A stretch of 64,000 bases of DNA. It comes from Planctomycetota bacterium. GTDB taxonomy: Bacteria; Planctomycetota; J058; J103. Where the stretch lies: assembly GCA_026004615.1 (NCBI GenBank), contig BPJM01000003.1, forward strand, positions 1 through 64,000. The letters run 5' to 3'. Positions 11,485 to 26,843 of the stretch are shown here, one piece after another; the stretch's first letter is position 1, and every line of letters starts with the position of its first letter. Below the pieces are notes generated by a model. It made no database searches, was not told the DNA's origin, and was given only the letters and a program-made list of their open reading frames with translations. The position numbers and the translations under genes were made by a program.

Positions 11485-13002
11485 ATGGATGCCTCGGACT
11501 ACGTCGTCGGCAGCTGGCTGTTTCTGCGCGGCCTGGGCCTGATCTACCTGATCGCGTTCACCTCGCTCGGGGTGCAGGTCCGAGGACTGATCGGCCAGCG
11601 CGGGATCCTGCCCGCGGCCGAACACCTCGCGCGGCTGCGGTGGCTGGGCCGCCGGCGCTACTGGCGCGCGCCGACGGTGCTGCACCTGGTGGGTGGTTCC
11701 GACCGCGCACTGCTGCTGGTGTGCTGGGGCGGGGCAGCGGCGGCGGCCCTCGCCACCGTGGGCCTGTTCGCGCTGCCAGCGCTCGCGGTGTGCTGGCTCT
11801 GCTATCTGTCGCTGGAAGTGGTCTGCCGTGACTTCTTGAGCTTTCAATGGGATGCGCTGCTGCTCGAGATGGGCGTGCTCGGGCTGCTGCTGGCCCCCTT
11901 CAGCCCGCTGCCCGAGGGGCCGCTGCGCGCGCCGGCGCCGCTGGCCCTGCTGCTGCTCTGGTGGCTTGCCTTCCGGCTGGTGTTCTCCTCCGGAGTGGTC
12001 AAGCTCGCCAGCGGGGATCCCAGCTGGCGCGGGCTGACCGCGATGTGCCACCACTACGAGACGCAGCCCCTGCCCTCGCCCTTGAGCTGGTATGCCCACC
12101 ACCTGCCGCGCTGCTGGCACCGCCTGGAGACGTTCGCCACCCTGGTGCTCGAGCTCGTGGTGCCGCTGGGCATGTTCGCCCCGCAGCCGTGGCGTGGCAT
12201 GGCTGCCGCGACGATCGCGCTGTTCATGTGCCTGGTCATGGCGACGGGCAACTATGGCTTCTTCAACCTGCAGACCATCGTGCTCATGGCCCCGCTGATC
12301 GACGACGCCAGCTATGCGCAGGTGCTGGGACTCGCCGCCCCGGCGGTGCCGCTGGCCGCGGCCGGCTGGCCCGGGTGGGTGCTCGCCCCCATCGCCCTCC
12401 TGCTGTTCGCGCTCAGCCTGTGCTACCTCTGGCTGACCCTGTTGCCCCATACCCGCCTGCCGCGCTGGCTGCTGCGCCCGCTGGCGGCGCTGGCGCCGCT
12501 GCGCCTGGCGAGCGGCTACGGCCTGTTCGCGGTCATGACCACCGAGCGGCCCGAGATCGTCATCGAGGCGAGCGATGACCTGGAACACTGGCAGCCCTAC
12601 GAGTTCCGCTACAAGCCGGGCGCGCCCCAGCGGCGGCCGCGCTGGAACCTGCCGCACCAGCCACGGCTGGACTGGCAGCTGTGGTTCGCCGCGCTGGGCA
12701 CGCTCTGGCAGCACCCCTGGTTCGCCGCCCTCATGCAGCGCCTGCTGCAGGCCAGCCCCGAGGTCCGGGCGCTGTTCGCGCGCGCCCCCTTCGGGCAGCG
12801 CCCGCCGCGATACGTCCGGGCGGTGCTGTACGATTACCGCTTCAGCTCGCCGGAGCTCCGGCGCCGCACCGGGGCCTGGTGGCAGCGCCGCCGGCTCGGC
12901 CTGTATTGCCCGCCCTTGACGCTGCGGGGCGGCGAGGTGCTCGTGGTGCGCACCCTGACCGAGAGCGGCGAACCGACCCCGGGGCCACCGCCGGAGGGCT
13001 GA
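11485..13002 (+). CDS. Lipase maturation factor (LMF1) family membrane protein
   Basis: 505 residues. It carries the family hallmarks FQWDALLLEMG, FRLVFSSGVVKLASGDPSW and CHHYETQPLPSP within a run of about seven to ten hydrophobic helices. A soluble C-terminal domain follows (WQPYEFRYKPG, RPPRYVRAVLYDYRF). The vertebrate member LMF1 is an ER membrane protein needed to fold secreted lipases; bacterial homologues are uncharacterised, and no lipase gene is adjacent here. I chose the ATG at 11485 because the hydrophobic family region begins right after it and the 42-base upstream gap fits. Family assignment is firm; role in this organism is unknown. Confidence 0.82.
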   Translation: MDASDYVVGSWLFLRGLGLIYLIAFTSLGVQVRGLIGQRGILPAAEHLARLRWLGRRRYWRAPTVLHLVGGSDRALLLVCWGGAAAAALATVGLFALPALAVCWLCYLSLEVVCRDFLSFQWDALLLEMGVLGLLLAPFSPLPEGPLRAPAPLALLLLWWLAFRLVFSSGVVKLASGDPSWRGLTAMCHHYETQPLPSPLSWYAHHLPRCWHRLETFATLVLELVVPLGMFAPQPWRGMAAATIALFMCLVMATGNYGFFNLQTIVLMAPLIDDASYAQVLGLAAPAVPLAAAGWPGWVLAPIALLLFALSLCYLWLTLLPHTRLPRWLLRPLAALAPLRLASGYGLFAVMTTERPEIVIEASDDLEHWQPYEFRYKPGAPQRRPRWNLPHQPRLDWQLWFAALGTLWQHPWFAALMQRLLQASPEVRALFARAPFGQRPPRYVRAVLYDYRFSSPELRRRTGAWWQRRRLGLYCPPLTLRGGEVLVVRTLTESGEPTPGPPPEG

Positions 13003-13026
13003 GCCGCTGCACGCCGCAGCCGCTGC

Positions 13027-18393
<5,367 letters not shown>

Positions 18394-18477
18394 GCCGCCA
18401 GCGTAGGCGGGCGGCCGCCGCGGTGCAACACAGCGGTTGCACCCCGGGCCCGGCAGCCGGAGGGAGGCGGCGAGCGG

Positions 18478-18780
18478 TCAGTCCAGTTCGAGCGGGTTGA
18501 AGGGCCGGCTGCCGTCGTCGGACTCGCGGACCTTCTGGACCGCCTGGCGGAAGGCGTCGTCGAGCTTGCGGCTGCGGTTCTGCAGCTCGGCGGCGGCGGC
18601 GTCGAACGCCGAGGCGCCGCGCCCCTCGCGGCTGCGAACCGTGCCGAGCACCTGCTCGAAGCGGCTGGGGTCGGCCGGCGCTCCGGCCGCGGGCCCGTGC
18701 CGGATGACCTTGCCGCTGTGCCGGTCGATCTCGATCTCGGTCTTGCAGCCCGGGCAGCGGATGAAGAAGCTCGCACCCAT
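18478..18780 (-). CDS. Small CxxC protein, hypothetical
   Basis: 100 residues starting MGASFFIRCPGCKTEIEID. A single N-terminal CPGC pair resembles half a zinc ribbon and is followed by a hydrophilic helical C-terminal half (ELQNRSRKLDDAFRQAV). It lies 84 bases downstream of nothing on its strand but just 3-prime of the FHA gene, so the two may be co-transcribed. Function is not recognised. Confidence 0.65.
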   Translation of the reverse strand: MGASFFIRCPGCKTEIEIDRHSGKVIRHGPAAGAPADPSRFEQVLGTVRSREGRGASAFDAAAAELQNRSRKLDDAFRQAVQKVRESDDGSRPFNPLELD

Positions 18781-18887
18781 CCTCGGTCCCTCCGTCGACA
18801 GCTCAGCATAGCCGGCGGAGGCGGCTGGAGCAACGCCGGCGGCAGCGGGCCGGCCCGGCGCCGGAACGGAGCGCGCCCCGGGCGGGC

Positions 18888-19883
18888 TCACAGCGCCGTC
18901 AGCAACAGCGCCGCCAGTCCCGCCAGGATCAGCACCCCGAGTCCGACGAGCAGCCAGGGCAACAGCGCCGGGCGCGCGGCCAGCTCCAGCTGCGGCGGGC
19001 TGGCGGTCGGTGCCGGCGCGGCGCCCGCCGGCGCCGGCCGTTCGCCGGTGCCCCCGAGCGTGTCCGCGGCGTCGCCCGCCCCGCCGACCCGGAGCTGCCC
19101 CCCCGCCGCCGGCATGCGGTGCAGATCCGGTACGCTGCCGGCGAGGTCGGCGACGGCCTGCTTGGGGTCGAGGAAGCGCAGCTGGAAGGCGCCGATCCGG
19201 ATCCGCTCCCCGCTCCTGAGCCGCCGCCGCCCGCGGACGCGCTCGCCCTCGACCTCGGTACCGTTGCGGCTGCCCAGATCCTCGACGAAATAACCGATGC
19301 CGTCGCGGACCACGCGCGCATGGCGCTTGGAGACGCTCGCGTCGTAGAGCACGATCTGGTTGTCGGGGTGGCGGCCGATCGTGATCTCGTCCTGCTGCCC
19401 CGACAGCTCGAAGCGACCGACGACCTTGCCGGCGCGGTCGTGCACGATCAGGCCGGGGTGTTCCTCCGGCACCCCGAGCGCGGCATAGACCTCCTTGAGC
19501 AGTTCGCGCGCAGCGGTCGAGGGGTGCTCGGCGGAGGCGAGCGCCCCGGCGGGGCGGCTGCCTCCCTCGGCCGGGGGCAGACTGCTGAACACCAGCTCCA
19601 GCTCGCCCAGCGCCAGCAGCACCTCCGGGCCGAGCCGCACGCCCTGTCCCGGCGACAGCTCGCGGCCGCCGACCGCGACCCGCACCTCCCCCACCCGCCG
19701 CAGCTCGGCGCCGCGGGCGCCGACCTCCAGCTCGGCGATCGGCCCCGGCACGCCGAGCTGCGGCACGACCACCTCGCACGGCGGCGCGCCCCCGATCCGC
19801 AGCGTGCCCCGCACCACGGTGCGCTCGAAGTGCACGCCCGGCCGCTCGCCGCCCGGCTCGAAGATCCGCACCAGCATGCTCAC
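18888..19883 (-). CDS. FHA-domain protein with C-terminal TM anchor
   Basis: 331 residues. A degenerate FHA-like N-terminal region (about 1-100) precedes a canonical FHA domain at about 160-235. The conserved elements are [18 protein letters not shown] and [12 protein letters not shown], which supply the Arg, Ser and Asn used to bind phosphothreonine. A Pro/Gly linker leads to a C-terminal hydrophobic segment ([20 protein letters not shown]), so the FHA domains face the cytoplasm. I kept the GTG at 19883; the ATG two codons later is an equal alternative. A Ser/Thr kinase on the same strand downstream is a plausible but untested phospho-donor. Confidence 0.8.
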   Translation of the reverse strand: MSMLVRIFEPGGERPGVHFERTVVRGTLRIGGAPPCEVVVPQLGVPGPIAELEVGARGAELRRVGEVRVAVGGRELSPGQGVRLGPEVLLALGELELVFSSLPPAEGGSRPAGALASAEHPSTAARELLKEVYAALGVPEEHPGLIVHDRAGKVVGRFELSGQQDEITIGRHPDNQIVLYDASVSKRHARVVRDGIGYFVEDLGSRNGTEVEGERVRGRRRLRSGERIRIGAFQLRFLDPKQAVADLAGSVPDLHRMPAAGGQLRVGGAGDAADTLGGTGERPAPAGAAPAPTASPPQLELAARPALLPWLLVGLGVLILAGLAALLLTAL

Positions 19884-19959
19884 AGTCTACCCGCCGCTGC
19901 CTGCCGGCGACAGCCCAGCCCGCCGGGCTGCTGCCGCGCGCGCTCGGCCGGGCAGGCGG

Positions 19960-19988
19960 TTGCGCCCGCGGCGAAGCCGGCTTAGAAT
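19960..19988 (+). promoter_or_regulatory. Sigma-70-type promoter of the leucine-degradation operon
   Basis: TTGCGC (19960-19965), a 17-base spacer and TAGAAT (19983-19988) lie 31 bases before the mccB ATG at 20020. The -10 box is one of the few AT-rich hexamers in the region. A GGAGG ribosome site follows at 20000-20004. Confidence 0.6.
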
Positions 19989-20019
19989 CCCGCGCCTTCG
20001 GAGGGATGGGCGCACCGCG

Positions 20020-21630
20020 ATGGACGTCATCGAGTCGCGCATCGACACCACGAGCGAGACCTTCCGGGCGAACGAGCGCCACCACCGCGCGCTCGCCCGC
20101 CAGCTGGCCGAGCGGTTGGAGCAGGTACGCCAGGGCGGCGGCGCCGAGGCGCAGCGCCGCCAGCGCGAACGGGGAAAGCTGCCGGTGCGCGAGCGGCTGG
20201 CGCGCCTGATCGACCCGGGCAGCCCGGTGCTGGAGCTCTCCCCGCTGGCGGCCTGGGACATGTACGGCGGGGAGGTGCCGGCCGGCGGGATCGTGTGCGC
20301 CATCGCGAGCGTCAGCGGGCGCGAGTGCATGATCGTGGCGAACGACCCCACGGTCAAGGGCGGCACCTACCACCCGATCACGGTCAAAAAACACCTGCGC
20401 GCCCAGGAGATCGCCTGGGAGAACCGCCTGCCCTGCATCTATCTGGTCGATTCCGGCGGAGCGTTCCTGCCGCTGCAGGCAGAGGTGTTCCCGGACCGGG
20501 ACCACTTCGGCCGCATCTTCTACAACCAGGCGCGGCTGAGCGCGGCCGGCATCGCGCAGATCGCGGTCGTGCTCGGCTCGTGCACCGCCGGCGGCGCCTA
20601 TGTCCCGGCGATGAGCGACGAGACGGTCATCGTGCGCGGCCAGGGCACGATCTTCCTCGGCGGCCCGCCGCTGGTCCGGGCGGCCACCGGCGAGGTGGTG
20701 AGCGCCGAGGAGCTCGGCGGCGCCGAGGTGCACTGCCGGCGCTCGGGCGTGACCGATCACTATGCGCACGACGAGGCCGAGGCGCTCGCGATGGCGCGGG
20801 CGATCGTGGCGGATCTCAACACGCGCAAGCAGGTCGAACTCGACCTGGCGCCGCCCGAGGAGCCGCTGTACGACCCCGAGGAGCTGTTCGGGGTGGTGCC
20901 GGCGGACCCCCGCACTGCCTACGACGTCCGCGAGGTCATCGCGCGCCTGGTCGACGGCTCGCGGCTGCGCGAGTTCAAGGCGCTGTACGGCCCGACCCTG
21001 GTGTGTGGCTTCGCCCGCCTGCACGGCTATCCGCTGGGGATCATCGCCAACAACGGGGTGCTGTTCAGCGAGTCGGCGCTCAAGGCGACCCACTTCATCG
21101 AGCTGTGCGCGGTGCGGCGGATCCCGCTCTTGTTCCTGCAGAACATCACCGGCTTCATGGTCGGCAAGGAGTACGAGGCGGGCGGGATCGCCAAGGACGG
21201 GGCCAAGATGGTGCATGCGGTGGCGAACGCCGCCGTGCCCAAGCTGACGGTGATCATCGGGGGCAGCTTCGGCGCCGGCAACTACGGCATGTGCGGGCGT
21301 GCCTACCAGCCCCGGTTTCTGTTCATGTGGCCCAATGCGCGCATCTCGGTCATGGGCGGAGAGCAGGCGGCCTCGGTGCTGGTCCAGATCAAGGCGGAGC
21401 AGCGCGAGCGCGAGGGCAAGCCGCCGCTCAGCCCCGAGGAGATCGAGCAGCTGCGCCGGCCCATCCTCGAGAAGTACGAGCACGAAGGCAGCCCCTACTA
21501 CTCGACGGCGCGGCTGTGGGACGACGGCATCCTGAGCCCGGCCGAGACGCGCGCGGCGCTGGCGCTCGCGCTCTCGGCTTGCCTGAACGCCCCGCTGGAG
21601 CCCAGCCGCTTCGGGGTGTTCCGCATGTGA
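20020..21630 (+). CDS. mccB: Methylcrotonyl-CoA carboxylase, carboxyltransferase (beta) subunit
   Basis: 536 residues, the usual length. MccB transfers the carboxyl group from biotin to 3-methylcrotonyl-CoA in leucine and isovalerate degradation. The whole chain follows the MCC beta family, not the propionyl-CoA type: [20 protein letters not shown], then [31 protein letters not shown] and [16 protein letters not shown]. The C-terminal half has [15 protein letters not shown] and [17 protein letters not shown]. The ATG at 20020 is preferred over an out-of-frame ATG at 20006 because it opens the conserved frame. It heads an operon with hydratase, biotin carboxylase, biotin carrier and HMG-CoA lyase, which strengthens the substrate assignment. 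Confidence 0.93.
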   Translation: MDVIESRIDTTSETFRANERHHRALARQLAERLEQVRQGGGAEAQRRQRERGKLPVRERLARLIDPGSPVLELSPLAAWDMYGGEVPAGGIVCAIASVSGRECMIVANDPTVKGGTYHPITVKKHLRAQEIAWENRLPCIYLVDSGGAFLPLQAEVFPDRDHFGRIFYNQARLSAAGIAQIAVVLGSCTAGGAYVPAMSDETVIVRGQGTIFLGGPPLVRAATGEVVSAEELGGAEVHCRRSGVTDHYAHDEAEALAMARAIVADLNTRKQVELDLAPPEEPLYDPEELFGVVPADPRTAYDVREVIARLVDGSRLREFKALYGPTLVCGFARLHGYPLGIIANNGVLFSESALKATHFIELCAVRRIPLLFLQNITGFMVGKEYEAGGIAKDGAKMVHAVANAAVPKLTVIIGGSFGAGNYGMCGRAYQPRFLFMWPNARISVMGGEQAASVLVQIKAEQREREGKPPLSPEEIEQLRRPILEKYEHEGSPYYSTARLWDDGILSPAETRAALALALSACLNAPLEPSRFGVFRM

Positions 21631-21656
21631 CCGCCCGGCAGGGAGAGAGGACGATC

Positions 21657-22454
21657 ATGGCCTCGACCGAGTCGTTGCGCATCGAACGGGATGGCAGGGT
21701 GGCGCACGTGGTGCTGAACCGGCCGCACGTGCACAACGCGTTCGACGCCGAGCTGATCGGCCGGCTCACCGAGGCGTTTCGATCCCTGGGCAGCGAGCCG
21801 GAGGTGCGCGTGATCGTGCTGCGCGGGGAGGGGCGGAGCTTCTGCGCCGGGGCGGATCTCCACTGGATGCGCGAGAGCGCGAGCTGGGACGAGGCCGACA
21901 ACCTGGCGGACGCGCACCGCTTCGCCGCCATGCTCCAGGCGGTCGATCGCTGCCCCAAGCCGGTGGTGGCACGGGTGCACCGGCTGGCGCTCGGAGGCGG
22001 GGCGGGGCTGGTGTGCTGCGCCGATATCGCGGTGGCCGAAGAGGGGGCCCGTTTCGCGTTCAGCGAGGCGCGGCTGGGGATCCTGCCCGCGGTCATCTCG
22101 CCGTTCGTGCTGCGGCGGATCGGGCCCGGGCACGCGCGCGCGCTGTTTTTGAGCGCCGAGCGATTCGATGCGGCGCGCGCACTCCGGATCGGGCTCGTCG
22201 ACGAGGTCGTGCCCGCCGAGCAGCTCGATGCGGCGGTCGCCGCGCACGTCGGCTCGCTCCTGGAGTGCGGCCCGCGCGCGCAGGCCGAGATCAAGGAGCT
22301 CGTGCGCCGGGTGAGCTGGCGAGCACCCGAAGAGGTCGCGCAGCTGACCGCCGCCACCATCGCGCGGGTGCGCGCGAGCGAGGAGGGCAAAGAAGGTATC
22401 CGCGCCTTCCTGGACAAGCGCGAGCCCAGCTGGCGGGTGCGGCAGGGCGGCTGA
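21657..22454 (+). CDS. liuC: Methylglutaconyl-CoA hydratase
   Basis: 265 residues of the enoyl-CoA hydratase fold. The oxyanion-hole segments are [10 protein letters not shown] and [18 protein letters not shown], and the catalytic glutamate region is [17 protein letters not shown]. The acceptor loop ADLHWM and [13 protein letters not shown] match the LiuC/AUH subgroup that hydrates 3-methylglutaconyl-CoA to HMG-CoA. Its position between mccB and the carboxylase alpha gene supports that step. It starts 26 bases after mccB with GGGAGAGAGG upstream. A generic enoyl-CoA hydratase activity cannot be excluded from sequence alone. Confidence 0.88.
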   Translation: MASTESLRIERDGRVAHVVLNRPHVHNAFDAELIGRLTEAFRSLGSEPEVRVIVLRGEGRSFCAGADLHWMRESASWDEADNLADAHRFAAMLQAVDRCPKPVVARVHRLALGGGAGLVCCADIAVAEEGARFAFSEARLGILPAVISPFVLRRIGPGHARALFLSAERFDAARALRIGLVDEVVPAEQLDAAVAAHVGSLLECGPRAQAEIKELVRRVSWRAPEEVAQLTAATIARVRASEEGKEGIRAFLDKREPSWRVRQGG

Positions 22455-22590
22455 GTCCCGGCCGCGGCCCACAGGGGCACGACCGCTGTCCCGCCGCCGT
22501 GCTCCCCGCCGGGGGCCGGCCCGCCGAGCGCTGACACCTCCGGGCGCCCCGCCCGTCCAAGATCATGCTGCGGAGGATCATCGGACGACC

Positions 22591-24142
22591 GTGCGCAAGG
22601 TCCTGATCGCCAACCGGGGCGAGATCGCCGTTCGCATCATCCATGCCTGCCGCAACCTGGGGCTCGGCAGCGTGGCGGTCTACTCCGAGGCCGACGCCGG
22701 GGCATTGCACGCCTGTCTGGCGGACGAGGCGTGGCCGATCGGCCCGGCCCCCGCCGCCCACAGCTACCTGGTGATCGAGCGGCTGCTGGAGGTGGCGCGT
22801 GCCGCAGGCGCCGACGCGGTCCACCCGGGCTACGGCTTCCTCGCCGAGAGCGCCGCCTTCGCCCGCGCGGTGGAACAGGCAGGGCTGATCTTCGTCGGCC
22901 CGCGGCCGGAGACCATCGCGCTCATGGGCTCGAAGACGCGCGCCCGCGAGCACATGGAGCGGCAGGGCGTGCCGGGTGTCCCCGGCAGCCCGGCGGGCAA
23001 CGACCAGGAGCTGGCCGCGCATCGCCGCGCGGCTCGGCTACCCGGTGCTGGTCAAGGCGGTGGCCGGCGGCGGCGGCAAGGGCATGCGGCTGGTGGCGAG
23101 CGCCGCCGAGCTCGGGCGCGCGCTGGAGCTGGCGCGCACCGAGGCGCGGCAGAGCTTCGGCGATCCGGCGCTGTACCTGGAGCGCGCGCTGCCGCGCGCC
23201 CGCCACGTCGAGATCCAGGTGCTCGGCGACGGCCGCGGCAAGGTCGTGCACCTGCTGGAGCGGGAGTGCTCCATCCAGCGGCGTCACCAGAAGCTGATCG
23301 AAGAGACCCCCTCGCCCGCGGTCGACGAGGAGCTGCGGCGCGCCATGGGCGAGGCGGCGGTGCGCGCCTGCGCGGCGCTGGGCTACCGGGGCGCCGGAAC
23401 GGTGGAGTTCCTCTTGGAACCCGACGGCCGCTTCTGGTTTCTGGAGATGAACACGCGGCTGCAGGTCGAGCACCCCATCACCGAGGCCCGCACCGGCATC
23501 GACCTGGTGGCCTGGCAGCTGCGGCTGGCCGCGGGCGAGCCGCTCGCGCTGGAGCAGGAACGGATCGGCGGCCGCGGGCATGCCATCGAGTGCCGGATCT
23601 GCGCCGAGGATCCGGCGCGCGAGTTTTTGCCCTCGGCGGGACGGCTGCTCGCCTGGCTGCCGCCCGCCGGGCCGGGGCTGCGGCTGGACAGCGGCGTGCG
23701 GGCGGGCGACGAGGTGACGCTGCACTACGACCCGCTGCTCGCCAAGCTGATCGCCTGGGACGAGAGCCGCGACCGCGCTCGGCAGCGGCTGCTGGCGGCG
23801 CTGGATCGGTTCGTGGTGCTCGGGCTCCAGACCAACCTGCCGCTGTTGCGCGCAGTGCTGGCACACCCGGCGTTCACGGCTGGCGAGACCCACACCCGCT
23901 TTCTCGAAGAAGAGTTCGGCGGCTGGCAGCCGGCGGCGGCGGAGCTCGCCGACGAGGCGGTGCTGGCCGCGGCGGTGCTCGATCACCTGCAGGCGGCTCG
24001 GCCGAGCTCGGACGCGGGCGGGCTGCGGCACGGCACGGCGGCGGCAGGCGAGCCCTACTCGCCCTGGCGCGGCCCGCACCGCCGCTCGGCGGTCATCGGC
24101 GCCGGGCTGGAACAGGGCACCGCCGGGGGAGGCGCGCGGTGA
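22591..24142 (+). CDS. mccA: Methylcrotonyl-CoA carboxylase, biotin carboxylase subunit; one frame break
   Basis: About 516 residues once one extra base near 23015-23021 (GCCGC-G-CATC) is removed; that join gives the expected [18 protein letters not shown]. It carboxylates biotin using ATP and bicarbonate. Motifs are [10 protein letters not shown] at the N-terminus, the ATP-grasp glycine loop [26 protein letters not shown] and ECRICAEDP. The start is a GTG with GGAGG 14 bases upstream. Unlike most MccA proteins it ends before the biotinyl domain, which is encoded by the next gene in another frame through a GTGA overlap. Operon context makes methylcrotonyl-CoA the likely substrate. Confidence 0.88.
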
Positions 24143-24744
24143 AGGAGCGCTGGTATGCGGCGGCCGGCGGCCGCCGCCGGGTGGTGGTGGAGCCGCTGGG
24201 AGAGGGCGGGCGGCTGCGCGTGGAGATCAGCTCCCCCGCGGACGCGTCCGCGCCGTCCCGGCAGGGCGCCGCCGCCCGCACCTACGAGGTGGCGCTGGTG
24301 TGGCAGCAGGGCGCGGAGCTGGTGCTCGGGCTGGGCTCGCGCCGCCTGAGACTGGCCGCGGCGCGCGACGAGCGCGGGCGCTGGCACGTCGCGCGGCCCG
24401 GCCCGGACGGGCTGCAGCACTGGGTGCTGGAGAGCGCCGGCGCGGCCCGGCGCACTGCCGCCGCCCAACCCGCCGGCAGCGCGGATCGGCTGCTCGCCGA
24501 CATGCCCGGGGTGGTGGCCGAGGTGCGGGTGCAGCCCGGATCCGTGGTCGATCGGGGCACCACCCTGGTGGTGCTGGAAGCCATGAAGATGTCCCACGCG
24601 CTGGTCGCGCCCGCCCGCGCCCGGGTGCGCCAGCTCTGCTGCGCGCCTGGCCAGACCGTGGAGGCCGGTGCAGAACTTGTGCTGCTCGAGCCGCTCGCCG
24701 ACGATGGGCAGAGCGGGGAGAGCGGCGGAAACGGGATGCAGTAG
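24139..24744 (+). CDS. Biotin carboxyl carrier subunit of the carboxylase
   Basis: 201 residues from a GTG overlapping the stop of the biotin carboxylase gene (GTGA). The first half (about 1-110) is the beta-rich BT/linker-type region seen between the carboxylase and biotinyl domains of MccA. The second half is a biotinyl domain ([19 protein letters not shown]) with the biotinylated lysine in [11 protein letters not shown]. In most bacteria these two parts are fused. Because the shift here is opposite to the extra-base breaks elsewhere and has an overlapping start-stop, I treat it as a separate, coupled gene. A double sequencing error cannot be ruled out. Confidence 0.75.
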   Translation: MKERWYAAAGGRRRVVVEPLGEGGRLRVEISSPADASAPSRQGAAARTYEVALVWQQGAELVLGLGSRRLRLAAARDERGRWHVARPGPDGLQHWVLESAGAARRTAAAQPAGSADRLLADMPGVVAEVRVQPGSVVDRGTTLVVLEAMKMSHALVAPARARVRQLCCAPGQTVEAGAELVLLEPLADDGQSGESGGNGMQ

Positions 24745-24799
24745 CGAGGGAGCCCGGGGCGCGGGGCGCGCCCGGGCCCGGGCACCGGGAGGAGACCCC

Positions 24800-25807
24800 G
24801 TGATCCTGCACGCCAGCCGCTGCCTGCCCGATCGCGTCCAGGTGTGCGAGGTCGGCCCCCGCGACGGATTGCAGAGCGAACCGCAGCCGGTCGCCACGGC
24901 CGACAAGATCCGCTACATCGAGCTGCTCGCCGAGTCCGGACTCCGCTCCATCGAGGTGAGCAGCTTCGTGTCCCCGCGCTGGGTCCCGCAGCTCGCCGAT
25001 CATGCGGAGGTGCTGCGAGGGCTGCGCCGCCGGCCGGGGGTGCGCTACGTGGTGCTGGTGCCGAACGACAAGGGCCTGGACAACGCGCTGGCCGCCGGGG
25101 CGGACGCGATCGCGGTCTTCACCGGCGCCACCGAGACCTTCACCCGCAAGAACATCAACCAGAGCATCGAGGAGTCGCTCGCGCGCTTCGCCCGCATCGC
25201 CGAGCGCGCCCACGCGGCAGGCTGCTGGGTACGGGGCTATATCTCGTGCGCCTTCGGCTGCCCGTACGAGGGCGAGGTGGCGCCCGGCCGCGTGGTCGAG
25301 ATCGCGGCGCGGCTGCGTGGGCTGGGCTGCGACGAGATCGCGTTCGGGGACACGATCGGCACCGCCGATCCGGTGCGCGTGGGGGAGCTGCTAGGCCGGC
25401 TGGAGGGCGTGATCCCGCTGTCGGCGGTGGCGCTCCACCTGCACGACACCTACGGGATGGCGCTGGTCAACGTGTTCGCCGCGCTCCAGTACGGGGTGCG
25501 GATCTTCGACGCCGCCAGCGGCGGGCTGGGGGGCTGTCCCTTTGCCCCGGGCGCCGCGGGCAACCTCGCCACCGAGGATCTGCTCTGGCTGCTCGAGCGG
25601 CTCGGCATCGAGACCGGCGTCGATCTGGAGCGCGTGCTCGCCGCCTCGCGCTTCATCGAGGAACGGCTGGGGCGCACGCTGCCGGGCCGCGTGCTGCGCG
25701 CGCGCCTGTCCGCCGGCAGCTGCCAGCCCGCGGCGGCGGGGGGCACGAGCACCGGGGCCGCGGCGCCCGCCTGCCCCGCGGACGTCCAGCCGTGCGCGCG
25801 CTCGTAA
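24800..25807 (+). CDS. Hydroxymethylglutaryl-CoA lyase
   Basis: 335 residues from a GTG with GGGAGGAG upstream. It splits HMG-CoA to acetyl-CoA and acetoacetate, the last step of leucine degradation. The TIM-barrel start EVGPRDGLQSEP carries the catalytic Arg-Asp pair. The metal-binding HLHDTYGMALVNV and the signature loop SGGLGGCPFAPGAAGN with its catalytic cysteine are intact. The last 30 residues are an Ala/Gly-rich tail. The stop lies 13 bases inside the next gene. With mccB, liuC and mccA it completes the path from methylcrotonyl-CoA; isovaleryl-CoA dehydrogenase is not in the window. Confidence 0.92.
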   Translation: MILHASRCLPDRVQVCEVGPRDGLQSEPQPVATADKIRYIELLAESGLRSIEVSSFVSPRWVPQLADHAEVLRGLRRRPGVRYVVLVPNDKGLDNALAAGADAIAVFTGATETFTRKNINQSIEESLARFARIAERAHAAGCWVRGYISCAFGCPYEGEVAPGRVVEIAARLRGLGCDEIAFGDTIGTADPVRVGELLGRLEGVIPLSAVALHLHDTYGMALVNVFAALQYGVRIFDAASGGLGGCPFAPGAAGNLATEDLLWLLERLGIETGVDLERVLAASRFIEERLGRTLPGRVLRARLSAGSCQPAAAGGTSTGAAAPACPADVQPCARS

Positions 25808-26838
25808 CCGGCGGCACCGGCTTCATCGGTGCCGCGGTGGTGCGCGCGCTGCTCGCTGCGGGCTGGCAGGTGCGCGCGCTGGTGCGCCCGGGAGCGGACA
25901 CCGCCAACCTCGACGGGCTGCCGGTGGAGCGGGCCACGGGTGAGCTGGGCGAGCGCGCGGCGTTGCGCAGCGCGCTCGCCGGCGCCGACGCGCTGTTCCA
26001 CCTCGCCGCCGCCTACACCCTCGCCTCCGGCCGGCGCGCGCGGCAACTGTTGTATCGCACCAACGTCGAGGGCACGCGCGCGCTGATGGAGGAGGCGCTC
26101 GCCGCCGGGGTCCCGCGCATCGTGTACACCTCCAGCGTGGCGGTGCTGGCGCCGCCTGCGCATCCCGAGGCGCCACCGGCGGACGAGCGCAGCGAGCCCG
26201 TGGAATCCGCCATCGTCGGTCCCTACAAGCACAGCAAGTACCTGGCGGACCGGCTGGTCCGGGCCATGGTGCGCGAGCGGGGCCTGCCGGCGGTGCTGGT
26301 GCTGCCGAGCGCTCCGATCGGCCCGCGCGACCGCAAGCCGACTCCGACCGGCCGCATCGTGCTCGACTTTCTGTGCGGGCGCATGCCGGCCTACCTGGAC
26401 ACCGGGCTCAACGTGGTGGACGTGGATGACTGCGCGCGCGGACACCTGCTGGCGCTGGAGCGGGGCGTGCCGGGCGAGCGTTACATCCTCGGCGGCCAGA
26501 ACCTGACGCTGCGCCAGATCCTGGAGGCGCTCGCCGAGCTCACCGGGCTGCCCGCGCCGCGCGTGCGGCTGCCCTATGCGGTGGCATGGACGGCGGCGCT
26601 GGCTTCGGAAGCCTGGGCGCGGCTGCGGGGGGGCGAGCCGCGGGTGCCCCTGAGCGGGGTGCGCATGGCGCGCAAGTACATGTGGTTCGACTCGGCCCGG
26701 GCACGCTCCGAGCTCGGCTTTGCGCCCTCCGATGCGCGCCGCGCGCTCGCGCGCGCGGCGCGCTGGTACTGCGAACACGGCTACGTGCCGCACCCCCGGG
26801 CGGCGATCGCCCTCGCCCACCTGGGGGCGGAGCACTGA
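25792..26838 (+). CDS. NAD(P)-dependent epimerase/reductase, HpnA-like
   Basis: 348 residues of the extended short-chain dehydrogenase family. The nucleotide loop VTGGTGFIGAAV is at the N-terminus. The catalytic Ser is in YTSSVAVL and the Tyr-Lys pair in YKHSK. RYILGGQNLTLRQIL is typical of the dihydroflavonol-reductase/HpnA group. HpnA proteins are called hopanoid-associated sugar epimerases, but no hopene cyclase is present here, so the name is by similarity only. The GTG start overlaps the end of the HMG-CoA lyase gene by 16 bases, which suggests shared transcription. Confidence 0.75.
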   Translation: MRALVTGGTGFIGAAVVRALLAAGWQVRALVRPGADTANLDGLPVERATGELGERAALRSALAGADALFHLAAAYTLASGRRARQLLYRTNVEGTRALMEEALAAGVPRIVYTSSVAVLAPPAHPEAPPADERSEPVESAIVGPYKHSKYLADRLVRAMVRERGLPAVLVLPSAPIGPRDRKPTPTGRIVLDFLCGRMPAYLDTGLNVVDVDDCARGHLLALERGVPGERYILGGQNLTLRQILEALAELTGLPAPRVRLPYAVAWTAALASEAWARLRGGEPRVPLSGVRMARKYMWFDSARARSELGFAPSDARRALARAARWYCEHGYVPHPRAAIALAHLGAEH

Positions 26839-26843
26839 GCGCC

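Noticed and set aside
18478..21483. 1001-codon minus-strand frame
   Set aside because: Antisense to mccB for most of its length; only the small CxxC protein at 18478-18780 is credible.
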